Assembly (NCBI GenBank): GCA_900768685.1
Contig: CAAGDX010000001.1
Span: 1-6,798, forward strand
Length of the DNA stretch: 6,798 nucleotides
Source: Bacteroidales bacterium
Lineage (GTDB): Bacteria > Bacteroidota > Bacteroidia > Bacteroidales > Muribaculaceae
Reading direction: 5' to 3'
The position numbers and the translations under genes were made by a program. The notes below the pieces were generated by a model. The model saw nothing but the letters and a program-made list of their open reading frames with translations. It did no database searches and had not been told where the DNA came from. This document shows positions 1-5,087 of the stretch, one piece after another; position 1 is the first letter of the stretch; each line of letters begins with the position of its first letter.

Positions 1-16
1 AGCCTCGTGAGAGGCT
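1..16. repeat. Hairpin H1 (type I repeat, inverted copy of the core of H4)
   Basis: AGCCTC and GAGGCT pair perfectly around a GTGA loop, which would be a GNRA tetraloop in plus-strand RNA. The 16 bases are the exact reverse complement of 160-175. With the next bases the match extends to GTTRAGCCTCTCACGAGGCT read on the minus strand, differing from 156-175 at one base. The window edge cuts off whatever lies to its left. Its role is unknown; it belongs to the cluster spanning 1-311. Confidence 0.75.
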
Positions 17-49
17 TAACGTAGGGATAGAAAGGATTCTTCCATATAT

Positions 50-77
50 CGAACCCTGGAGGGGTTCGGTTGTGGTA
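50..77 (-). repeat. Hairpin H2 with flank (type II repeat, inverted orientation)
   Basis: The 7-bp stem 50-56/62-68 (CGAACCC/GGGTTCG) closes a TGGAG loop and is followed by GTTGTGGTA. Read on the minus strand, the unit is TACCACAAC followed by the hairpin. It is an inverted copy of 100-127. Within the 19-base hairpin the two copies differ at four positions, which form two base pairs, so both stems stay fully paired. Confidence 0.75.
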
Positions 78-99
78 ACGGATTTGCATGTACTGTCTC

Positions 100-127
100 T
101 ATCACAACCGAGCCTCTCCAAGGCTCG
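100..127 (+). repeat. Hairpin H3 with flank (type II repeat)
   Basis: The 7-bp stem 109-115/121-127 (CGAGCCT/AGGCTCG) closes a CTCCA loop and is preceded by ATCACAAC. CACAACCG at 103-110 can alternatively pair with CGGTTGTG at 67-74, joining H2 and H3 into one larger fold with a 28-nt centre. The stem changes relative to H2 (A-T to G-C and C-G to T-A, comparing the same strand) are compensatory. Confidence 0.75.
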
Positions 128-151
128 TGCACCTTATTCATCTGTGAGTCA

Positions 152-183
152 CCGGGTTGAGCCTCTCACGAGGCTAAACCCGG
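152..183. repeat. Hairpin H4 (extended type I repeat)
   Basis: CCGGGTT (152-158) pairs with AACCCGG (177-183), and AGCCTC (160-165) pairs with GAGGCT (170-175), around a TCAC loop. The only interruption is one opposed g159/a176 mismatch, giving 13 pairs in a 32-base hairpin. There is no T-tract on either side, so it is not a standard intrinsic terminator. The inner 16 bases repeat H1 in inverted orientation. Confidence 0.8.
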
Positions 184-216
184 CGTTTACCACAATTGGA
201 GCCTCACCGAGGCTCC
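184..216 (+). repeat. Hairpin H5 with flank (third type II repeat)
   Basis: CGTTTACCACAA (184-195) matches the flank of the H2 unit read on the minus strand (CGTTACCACAA) with one extra T. It is followed by an 8-bp stem, GGAGCCTC (198-205) and GAGGCTCC (209-216), around ACC. This is a third copy of the flank-plus-hairpin unit, in the same orientation as H3. It abuts H4 on the left and H6 on the right. Confidence 0.75.
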
Positions 217-217
217 T

Positions 218-250
218 CATCATCAGCGTGTCTCCGACACACTGATGATG
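218..250. repeat. Hairpin H6 (14 pairs, one mismatch)
   Basis: CATCATCAG (218-226) pairs with CTGATGATG (242-250), and GTGTC (228-232) pairs with GACAC (236-240), around a TCC loop. The only flaw is c227 opposite a241. It starts one base after H5 ends. Its stem sequence is unrelated to the AGCCTC family, but its design (two perfect blocks separated by one opposed mismatch) matches H4. No T-tract follows on either strand. Confidence 0.75.
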
Positions 251-260
251 TCCGGTTCAC

Positions 261-311
261 TTCGCCTCGCCTGCAGATTGCAGCAAAATCTCGATTTTGC
301 ATCTTGGCGAA
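261..311. repeat. Hairpin H7 (nested imperfect stem)
   Basis: TTCGCC (261-266) pairs with GGCGAA (306-311), AGAT (275-278) with ATCT (301-304), and GCAAAATC (283-290) with GATTTTGC (293-300). The apical stem is perfect, with only TC between the arms; the outer parts are joined by unpaired bases. It closes the hairpin cluster on the right. No function can be read from it. Confidence 0.55.
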
Positions 312-320
312 CTTTCTCCC

Positions 321-328
321 CAAACCTA
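321..328 (-). promoter_or_regulatory. Possible Bacteroidetes -7 element reading into the hairpin cluster
   Basis: The minus strand reads TAGGTTTG, a perfect match to TAnnTTTG. Transcription from it would run leftward through H7 to H1, so the cluster could be an untranslated leader or a non-coding RNA. I see no good TTTG-like -33 element about 20 bases upstream, and an eight-base pattern with two free positions can arise by chance. Confidence 0.2.
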
Positions 329-333
329 TTTTA

Positions 334-481
334 ATTCATAATGCATAATGTAGTGCCGCTGCATCCTAAATAAAGTAGCAAAACCGCTAAGTCGCATAGA
401 CTTTGCTTCAACCATCCATAATTAGCTGACAAAAAAAATTGGCTGAGCCACAAACAACCCAGCCAATTATGCATTATGAAT
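334..481. repeat. 148-bp segment bounded by 16-bp perfect inverted repeats
   Basis: ATTCATAATGCATAAT at 334-349 is the exact reverse complement of 466-481. The enclosed sequence carries a small imperfect hairpin near 378-407 and the yidC terminator at 431-468. The arrangement resembles a miniature transposable element, but the repeats are AT-rich and partly self-complementary, no flanking target duplication is evident, and the right arm is also part of a tandem array. It could equally be a pair of common Bacteroidales intergenic repeats. Confidence 0.45.
431..468 (-). terminator. Intrinsic terminator of the pyrG-yidC operon
   Basis: On the minus strand a 9-bp stem (AATTGGCTG, 468-460, with CAGCCAATT, 445-437) encloses a 14-base loop. 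The stem's last T and the bases after it form an eight-base T run (438-431). It lies about 40 bases beyond the yidC stop and in the right orientation. The stem is modest and the loop long, but the stem-plus-T-run geometry is standard. Confidence 0.8.
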
Positions 482-504
482 CATGCATTATGAATTATGC
501 ATTA
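469..504. repeat. 14-bp tandem repeat, 2.6 copies
   Basis: ATGCATTATGAATC (469-482) and ATGCATTATGAATT (483-496) differ at the last base only. A partial third copy, ATGCATTA, ends at 504, two bases short of the yidC stop codon. The left repeat arm at 334-349 carries the same sequence inverted. From memory, short AT-rich repeats of this flavour are frequent in Bacteroidales intergenic DNA; no copy count is available here. Confidence 0.7.
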
Positions 505-506
505 AA

Positions 507-2606
507 TCACCTTTTCTTCTTATTTTGCTGTTCACGGAGAGCTGCCTGCTGACGACGCTGAGCCTCCTCCAGACGAGCAAGCCAACCGTTTTTCTTGCGA
601 GGCTTCTTAGCATTTTCCATCATTTGCTGACGTACTTTCTCCTCATTTACACAGCGGCGGAAAATCCAAGTTTGTACTATAGTGATAAGCAGTGAGAGGA
701 AATAGTAGTAACTCAAGCCCGAAGCATAGTCGTTGAAGAAGAAGAGGAACATCACAGGCATTAGCCACATCATCCACTTCATCATTGGCATAGAATCGCT
801 ACCCGGCTGATTCTGCATATTGATTTTAGTGTAAATGATGTTTGTCACAGTCATCAAAAGACAGAACAGTGACACTTTGTCGCCATACCATGGAATTGAG
901 AACGGTAGGGTGAACACCACGTCCGGAGCGGCAAGGTTTGTAGCCCAGAGGAACGACTGTCCGCGAAGTTCTATACAAGACGGGAAGAACCAGAACATTG
1001 CTATGAGCACAGGCATTTGCAGAAGCATCGGCAGACAGCCGGAGAATGGGCTTGCACCTGCTTTGGAATAGAGTTCCATAGTTTTCTGCGAGCGTTTCAT
1101 AGCGTTTTCCTGTCCCGGGTATTTATCGTTTATTTCCTTTATTTCAGGAGCCAAAACACGCATCTTTGCCTGAGACATAAAGCTCTTGTATGTGAACGGG
1201 AAGATGATAATCTTGATGAAGATTGTGAGCAGCAGGATTATAAGTCCGTAGTTTGAGATAAATCCGCCCAGGAAGTGGAATACCGGGATAATGATGAGAG
1301 TGCTTATCCAGCGGATTATAGGCCAGCCAAGCGGTACAAGTTCCGTAAGCTCAAGCTCTTCGCCATCTTCGCCTGCAAACTGCTCGTCGATATCAGAGAG
1401 GAGAGGATAGAGGTTCGGACCAAAGTAAACGTCCATTGCCAGAGGTGTCTCATCTTTAATATTATAGTCCATTGTGGCATTTGCAGTGAAAATCTTGAGT
1501 ACGTCGGGATTTGATTTCACCACCTTGGAAGCGATGTCCGCAGAATTAAAGTTTGTTCTCGGAATAAAGACAGTGGAGAAGAATTGGCTCTTGAAAGCAA
1601 ACCACTTCACGTCTTGATTCAGTGACTCGCTGTCGTCGCTCATAGACTCCAGTTCGTCCGGAGAATCACCCACAAACTTGTAGTAAATGCTGCTCTGGCG
1701 TTCTTCAAACGTTCTGCCCTCCTCCGTGCGGAAAAGGTTTTGTGCCACGCCGAATTCTATAGTAGCCATGCTTGACGGCAGGTAAGCCTCCATCTTGTTT
1801 TGGATAACTTCCATTGTAGCCACATAGCTGTCTTGCGGCAGAGTGTATTTTATGCCCCAGTAGCCGCCGTTTGCAAAGTCCAGCTTCATAATCACGGTGG
1901 AGTCGTTCACAACTTCCGGAGTAAAGTAGAAACTGTCTGTGCCGAAACGCTGCTGAGAAGTAGTGGTGAAAGTGAAAGCGTAGTTTGAATGTTCCGGGCG
2001 GAAAACGTGGATGTTAGTAGTGTCACCGCCAAGGTAACTGTAGTATTCCTTCAGCATGGCATCTGCAATACGTCCGCCCTTTGTGGAGAGCGTGAGGTTC
2101 AGCACATTGTTTTGCAGAGTGACGTACTGCTCCGTACCTGCCATGTGGCGAGCAAAATCCTGAAATTTAGCGGCATTCGTAATCACCTCGCGGAGATTTG
2201 CCACAGCGGCTTTCGAGCGGTTCAGAGAGTAGTTTTCAAACTCATTGTTCAAGAGCTTGGTCACGTCTATCACAGTGTCGGCAGCAGCAACGCTTCCCGT
2301 AATCGCCTCGTCTTTCACGGTGAGATTAACTGTGGAAGTAGCGTAAGTTACGCCGCCCGTGAGAGTGTCTTGAACACCAATATTTTTAATAGTGGAAACT
2401 ATCGCGTTTCTTTCAGCTTCAGACACGGAATCCGGCGTCATGGCTCTCACAGCCGCTTCTTGCTCGGCTCTTTCACGGTCTGCATTCAGCTGTTCTTGTT
2501 TAGCTCTTGCTTCAGCAATTTCTTCTTCAGATGGTGCGTTGAGCCACGTAATGCCTATCATTACGAGTGTCATCAACAGCAACCCGATTAGGACGTTTTT
2601 ATTCAT
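507..2606 (-). CDS. yidC: Membrane protein insertase YidC
   Basis: YidC/Oxa1/Alb3-family insertase that places proteins in the inner membrane, alone or with SecYEG. The 699-residue product has an N-terminal anchor (about 4-22), a large periplasmic part (about 23-425) and a five-helix core. Core helices lie near 433-470, 524-543, 575-592, 608-625 and 631-649. The groove motif TIFIKIIIFP (461-470) places Lys465 where E. coli has Arg366. A cytoplasmic coiled-coil loop (480-515, starting AKMRVLAPEIKEI) and the GCLPMLLQMP motif (523-532) are present. The C-terminal tail (about 666-699) is strongly basic, as expected for ribosome contact. The ATG start gives a proper anchor helix. It lies 48 bp after pyrG with no promoter between, so the two are probably co-transcribed. 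The Ala/Glu/Gln-rich region before the periplasmic beta-domain (about 24-160) seems longer than in other Bacteroidetes YidC proteins I remember. Confidence 0.98.
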   Translation of the reverse strand: MNKNVLIGLLLMTLVMIGITWLNAPSEEEIAEARAKQEQLNADRERAEQEAAVRAMTPDSVSEAERNAIVSTIKNIGVQDTLTGGVTYATSTVNLTVKDEAITGSVAAADTVIDVTKLLNNEFENYSLNRSKAAVANLREVITNAAKFQDFARHMAGTEQYVTLQNNVLNLTLSTKGGRIADAMLKEYYSYLGGDTTNIHVFRPEHSNYAFTFTTTSQQRFGTDSFYFTPEVVNDSTVIMKLDFANGGYWGIKYTLPQDSYVATMEVIQNKMEAYLPSSMATIEFGVAQNLFRTEEGRTFEERQSSIYYKFVGDSPDELESMSDDSESLNQDVKWFAFKSQFFSTVFIPRTNFNSADIASKVVKSNPDVLKIFTANATMDYNIKDETPLAMDVYFGPNLYPLLSDIDEQFAGEDGEELELTELVPLGWPIIRWISTLIIIPVFHFLGGFISNYGLIILLLTIFIKIIIFPFTYKSFMSQAKMRVLAPEIKEINDKYPGQENAMKRSQKTMELYSKAGASPFSGCLPMLLQMPVLIAMFWFFPSCIELRGQSFLWATNLAAPDVVFTLPFSIPWYGDKVSLFCLLMTVTNIIYTKINMQNQPGSDSMPMMKWMMWLMPVMFLFFFNDYASGLSYYYFLSLLITIVQTWIFRRCVNEEKVRQQMMENAKKPRKKNGWLARLEEAQRRQQAALREQQNKKKR

Positions 2607-2654
2607 TTAGGATATTTTCTTTGTGATGTTTTCTAAAATTTTATTTTATACACA

Positions 2655-4271
2655 TTATTTATTATTATCTTTTCTATAAGCAATGGCTGCACTCACAAAA
2701 CTGAGGAAAAGCGGATTCGGGTGAAGCACGGTGGAAGAATATTCCGGGTGATACTGAGTACCCGTAAACCAGCGTAACTGTGGTATTTCCACCACTTCCA
2801 CAAGGTGAGTGGCAGGATTTTCGCCCACGCATTTCATGCCGGCAGCCTCAAAGCGTTCACGGTAGTCGTTGTTAAACTCGAATCTGTGGCGGTGACGCTC
2901 TTTGACGAGTGTTTTGCCGTAAGCCTTTGCCGCAACGGAGTTCTCGTCAAGGAGACATTCGTAAGCACCCAGTCGCATAGTGCCGCCGAGGTTTGAGATA
3001 GACTTCTGCTCTTCCATAAGGTCTATAACGTTGTCCGGCGTGGAAGGGTTCATTTCCGTGGAGTTTGCATCTTTGAGTCCCATCACGTCGCGAGCAAATT
3101 CTATCACCATACACTGCATGCCGAGGCAGATGCCAAACGTGGGTATATCATGCTCTCTGCACCATTTGAGTGCCACAAACTTGCCCTCAATGCCTCGCTG
3201 TCCGAATCCCGGTGCTATCACCACGCCGTCAAGCGGCTGAAGGAAAGAATCCACATTCTCCTCCGTCACCTTCTCGGAATGGATAAACTTCAGGTTCAGT
3301 TTTCTGCCATTGTATGTAGCAGCCTGGAAAAGTGACTCATTTATAGACTTATACGCATCTTGCAGCTCCACGTATTTGCCCACAATGCCTATTGTCACCT
3401 CGTCTTTCGCATCTTTCATCATCTGCAGGAAATTCATCCACGGTGCCATGTGCGGCTCATCCTCCGGAGTGATACCCATTTTGCGGAGAATGATTTCGTC
3501 CATGTGCTGCTCGTGCATTTTCAGAGGCACCTCATAGATGGAAGGCACGTCGATAGACTGCACCACGGCTTCCGGAGCCACATTACAGAACAATGCTATC
3601 TTGCGACGCACCTCCGGAGTGATATTCTTTTCCGTGCGGAGAACAAGGATATCCGGCTGGATACCAACCTCCTGGAGCTGCTTCACGGAGTGCTGCGTAG
3701 GCTTGGTCTTAAGTTCCTTTGCAGCAGCAATGTATGGCACGTATGTCAAGTGAATGCAGATGCAGTTTGAGCCAAGCTCCCAGCGGAGCTGACGCACACT
3801 TTCAATAAACGGCAGCGACTCGATGTCGCCCACGGTACCACCGATTTCCGTAATGATAAAATCAAAATTACCCGTATTTCCGAGCAGTTTCACATTTCGT
3901 TTTATCTCGTCTGTGATATGAGGCACAATCTGGACCGTTTTGCCCAGATAATCACCGCGACGCTCCTTGTCTATCACACTCTGGTAAATACGTCCCGTTG
4001 TGATATTATTTGCACGGGTAGTTTGGATATCCGTAAAACGTTCATAGTGACCCAAGTCCAAGTCCGCCTCATGCCCGTCAACAGTGACGTAACATTCGCC
4101 ATGTTCGTAAGGATTAAGCGTACCCGGGTCGATATTGATGTACGGGTCAAACTTCTGGATTGTCACACGATAGCCGCGAGCCTTAAGCAAGCAAGCAACA
4201 GATGAAGATATGATGCCTTTACCCAATGAAGACACTACACCTCCTGTTACGAAAATATACTTTGTTTCCAC
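2655..4271 (-). CDS. pyrG: CTP synthase (glutamine-hydrolysing)
   Basis: Makes CTP from UTP, ATP and glutamine, the last step of de novo pyrimidine nucleotide synthesis, in the cytoplasm. The 538 residues are full length for the family. The N-terminal amidoligase domain (about 1-270) has the nucleotide-binding loop GGVVSSLGKG (10-19) and the metal-site residues Asp73 (in DLDLGHYERF) and Glu142 (in TEIGGTVGDIES). The C-terminal class I glutaminase domain (about 290-530) has APGFGQRG (353-360), the nucleophile Cys382 in GICLGMQ, and His508/Glu510 in QYHPE. All key residues are intact. The start is GTG at 4271-4269; the reading METKYIFVTGG fits the usual family N-terminus and no better ATG is available. 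A -7 promoter element lies 33 bases upstream. It is the first gene of the leftward operon with yidC. Confidence 0.99.
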   Translation of the reverse strand: METKYIFVTGGVVSSLGKGIISSSVACLLKARGYRVTIQKFDPYINIDPGTLNPYEHGECYVTVDGHEADLDLGHYERFTDIQTTRANNITTGRIYQSVIDKERRGDYLGKTVQIVPHITDEIKRNVKLLGNTGNFDFIITEIGGTVGDIESLPFIESVRQLRWELGSNCICIHLTYVPYIAAAKELKTKPTQHSVKQLQEVGIQPDILVLRTEKNITPEVRRKIALFCNVAPEAVVQSIDVPSIYEVPLKMHEQHMDEIILRKMGITPEDEPHMAPWMNFLQMMKDAKDEVTIGIVGKYVELQDAYKSINESLFQAATYNGRKLNLKFIHSEKVTEENVDSFLQPLDGVVIAPGFGQRGIEGKFVALKWCREHDIPTFGICLGMQCMVIEFARDVMGLKDANSTEMNPSTPDNVIDLMEEQKSISNLGGTMRLGAYECLLDENSVAAKAYGKTLVKERHRHRFEFNNDYRERFEAAGMKCVGENPATHLVEVVEIPQLRWFTGTQYHPEYSSTVLHPNPLFLSFVSAAIAYRKDNNK

Positions 4272-4303
4272 GTGAAAAAGTATTATATATATTTTTTGTG
4301 CTA

Positions 4304-4311
4304 CAAAGGTA
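4304..4311 (-). promoter_or_regulatory. pyrG promoter, -7 element
   Basis: The minus strand reads TACCTTTG, a perfect match to TAnnTTTG, 33 bases upstream of the pyrG GTG. Transcription would start near 4298, giving a leader of only about 26 nt. The expected -33 region (near 4331-4335) reads TTTTC, a weak match. The leader has no convincing Shine-Dalgarno sequence, which is common in this phylum. Confidence 0.65.
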
Positions 4312-4393
4312 ATAATAATTTCTCAATCGTGAAAATAAGAGCATGTTTGCAACCGTAATTATCTGCCATAATTTGAAATTTAGAGCAAAATAA

Positions 4394-4424
4394 TTGCCAG
4401 TCTCAAACAATTAGTGTACTTTTG
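4394..4424 (+). promoter_or_regulatory. Promoter of the acyltransferase-flippase operon
   Basis: TTG (4394-4396) and TACTTTTG (4417-4424) are separated by 20 bases, fitting the Bacteroidetes -33/-7 layout. The predicted start near 4431 leaves a leader of about 110 nt. A dyad, ACTTTT (4418-4423) with AAAAGT (4431-4436), overlaps the -7 element and start point and could be an operator or chance. This promoter is divergent from that of pyrG, about 100 bp away. Confidence 0.65.
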
Positions 4425-4445
4425 CACTGTAAAAGTGACTGAGGC

Positions 4446-4467
4446 ACAAAACAGTGTCCGGTTTTGT
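4446..4467 (+). promoter_or_regulatory. Leader hairpin upstream of the acyltransferase gene
   Basis: ACAAAAC (4446-4452) pairs with GTTTTGT (4461-4467) around an eight-base loop, shortly after the predicted transcription start. No T run follows, so it is not an attenuator terminator as it stands. It could stabilise the 5' end of the mRNA. A 13-codon frame (4475-4516, MPVWNIENQANKT) lies between it and the gene, without a visible ribosome binding site. Confidence 0.35.
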
Positions 4468-4540
4468 TGTGTTTATGCCGGTTTGGAATATTGAAAATCA
4501 GGCAAATAAAACGTAAAGAAGAAAAATTTTTTATAGCAAA

Positions 4541-5080
4541 ATGACCTACGAAAATATACCTCCATTTTTGAGAAGATATGCCGAACTTTTTATGAGAGCC
4601 TTTGCACCGTCTAAGGTTTATGCAAAGTTTTTAGGAGTAAAAATGGGCAAAAATTGCGGAATTTTTACAAAACATTTCCCCACAGAGCCATACCTCGTGG
4701 AAATAGGCGATGATGTGGCTATAACGGAAGGTGTGTATTTGCATACACATGGAGGTGCAAGAGTAGCATGGAAAAAATACCCCAAATTTGACACCTTTGG
4801 TAAAATAATAATTAAAGACGGTGCTTACATAGGTAGCGGAAGCCATATTATGCCGGGTGTGACAATTGGCGAAGGTGCACTGGTTGCCGCAGGTTCCATT
4901 GTGACAAAATCCGTTCCGGACCATACTGTTGTTGCAGGAACTCCTGCAAGAGTTATCTGCACTGTTGATGATTACATAAATAAAAATCTCCCTTTCAACA
5001 CAAATACCAGAAATATGCCCTGGGACGAGAAGAAAAAATTCCTTCTTTCTATGCCTGAAGAAAAGTTTATTAAAAAATAA
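4541..5080 (+). CDS. Hexapeptide-repeat O-acyltransferase (WbbJ/maltose acetyltransferase-like)
   Basis: Probable acetyl-CoA-dependent O-acyltransferase of the left-handed beta-helix superfamily. It is a 179-residue cytoplasmic protein expected to act as a trimer on a sugar or a lipid-linked glycan intermediate. A short helical N-terminus (about 5-35) precedes coils with the [IVL]-G-x4 rhythm: VEIGDDVAITEGVYLHTHGG (53-72), then about 89-123 (IIIKDGAYIGSGS, IMPGVTIGEGALVAAGSIV). The helix ends in the family signature VVAGTPARVI (130-139) and a capping tail. His68 and His70 in the HTHGG segment are the best candidates for the catalytic histidine. The ATG at 4541 is the first after the promoter; no strong Shine-Dalgarno sequence is seen. 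It ends seven bases before the flippase start, so the two are one operon. The substrate cannot be told from sequence; a serine- or xenobiotic-type acetyltransferase is less likely given the neighbour. Confidence 0.92.
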   Translation: MTYENIPPFLRRYAELFMRAFAPSKVYAKFLGVKMGKNCGIFTKHFPTEPYLVEIGDDVAITEGVYLHTHGGARVAWKKYPKFDTFGKIIIKDGAYIGSGSHIMPGVTIGEGALVAAGSIVTKSVPDHTVVAGTPARVICTVDDYINKNLPFNTNTRNMPWDEKKKFLLSMPEEKFIKK

Positions 5081-5087
5081 GTAACGC

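Noticed and set aside
13..162. Integron attC site: GCTTAAC (13-19) and GTTGAGC (156-162) match RYYYAAC and GTTRRRY
   Set aside because: The match covers only the short degenerate ends. The interior forms separate self-contained hairpins rather than one attC stem, and no integrase or cassette gene is visible. The core motifs are simply the flanks of the type I repeat.
1..216. CRISPR array
   Set aside because: The repeated units are palindromic, occur in both orientations, differ in sequence and have unequal spacing; no identical direct repeats with uniform unique spacers and no cas genes are present.
242..248. Hammerhead-like CTGATGA core
   Set aside because: No GAAA core segment or matching stems follow, and these bases are the 3' arm of hairpin H6.
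1989..2591. 200-codon open frame on the plus strand opposite yidC
   Set aside because: It lies entirely antisense to a well-supported yidC, has no family resemblance, and long antisense frames are expected here.
4272..4303. pyrG attenuation by reiterative transcription, as known in some Gram-positive bacteria
   Set aside because: The predicted leader of about 26 nt has no GGGC-type initial sequence and no terminator hairpin.
4219..4410. 63-codon minus-strand frame across the pyrG start and intergenic region
   Set aside because: It overlaps the pyrG start in another frame, spans both promoters and has no recognisable features.
4417..5080. UpxY/UpxZ-type capsule locus control
   Set aside because: No antiterminator gene precedes the acyltransferase and the leader is only about 110 nt, without a terminator structure.
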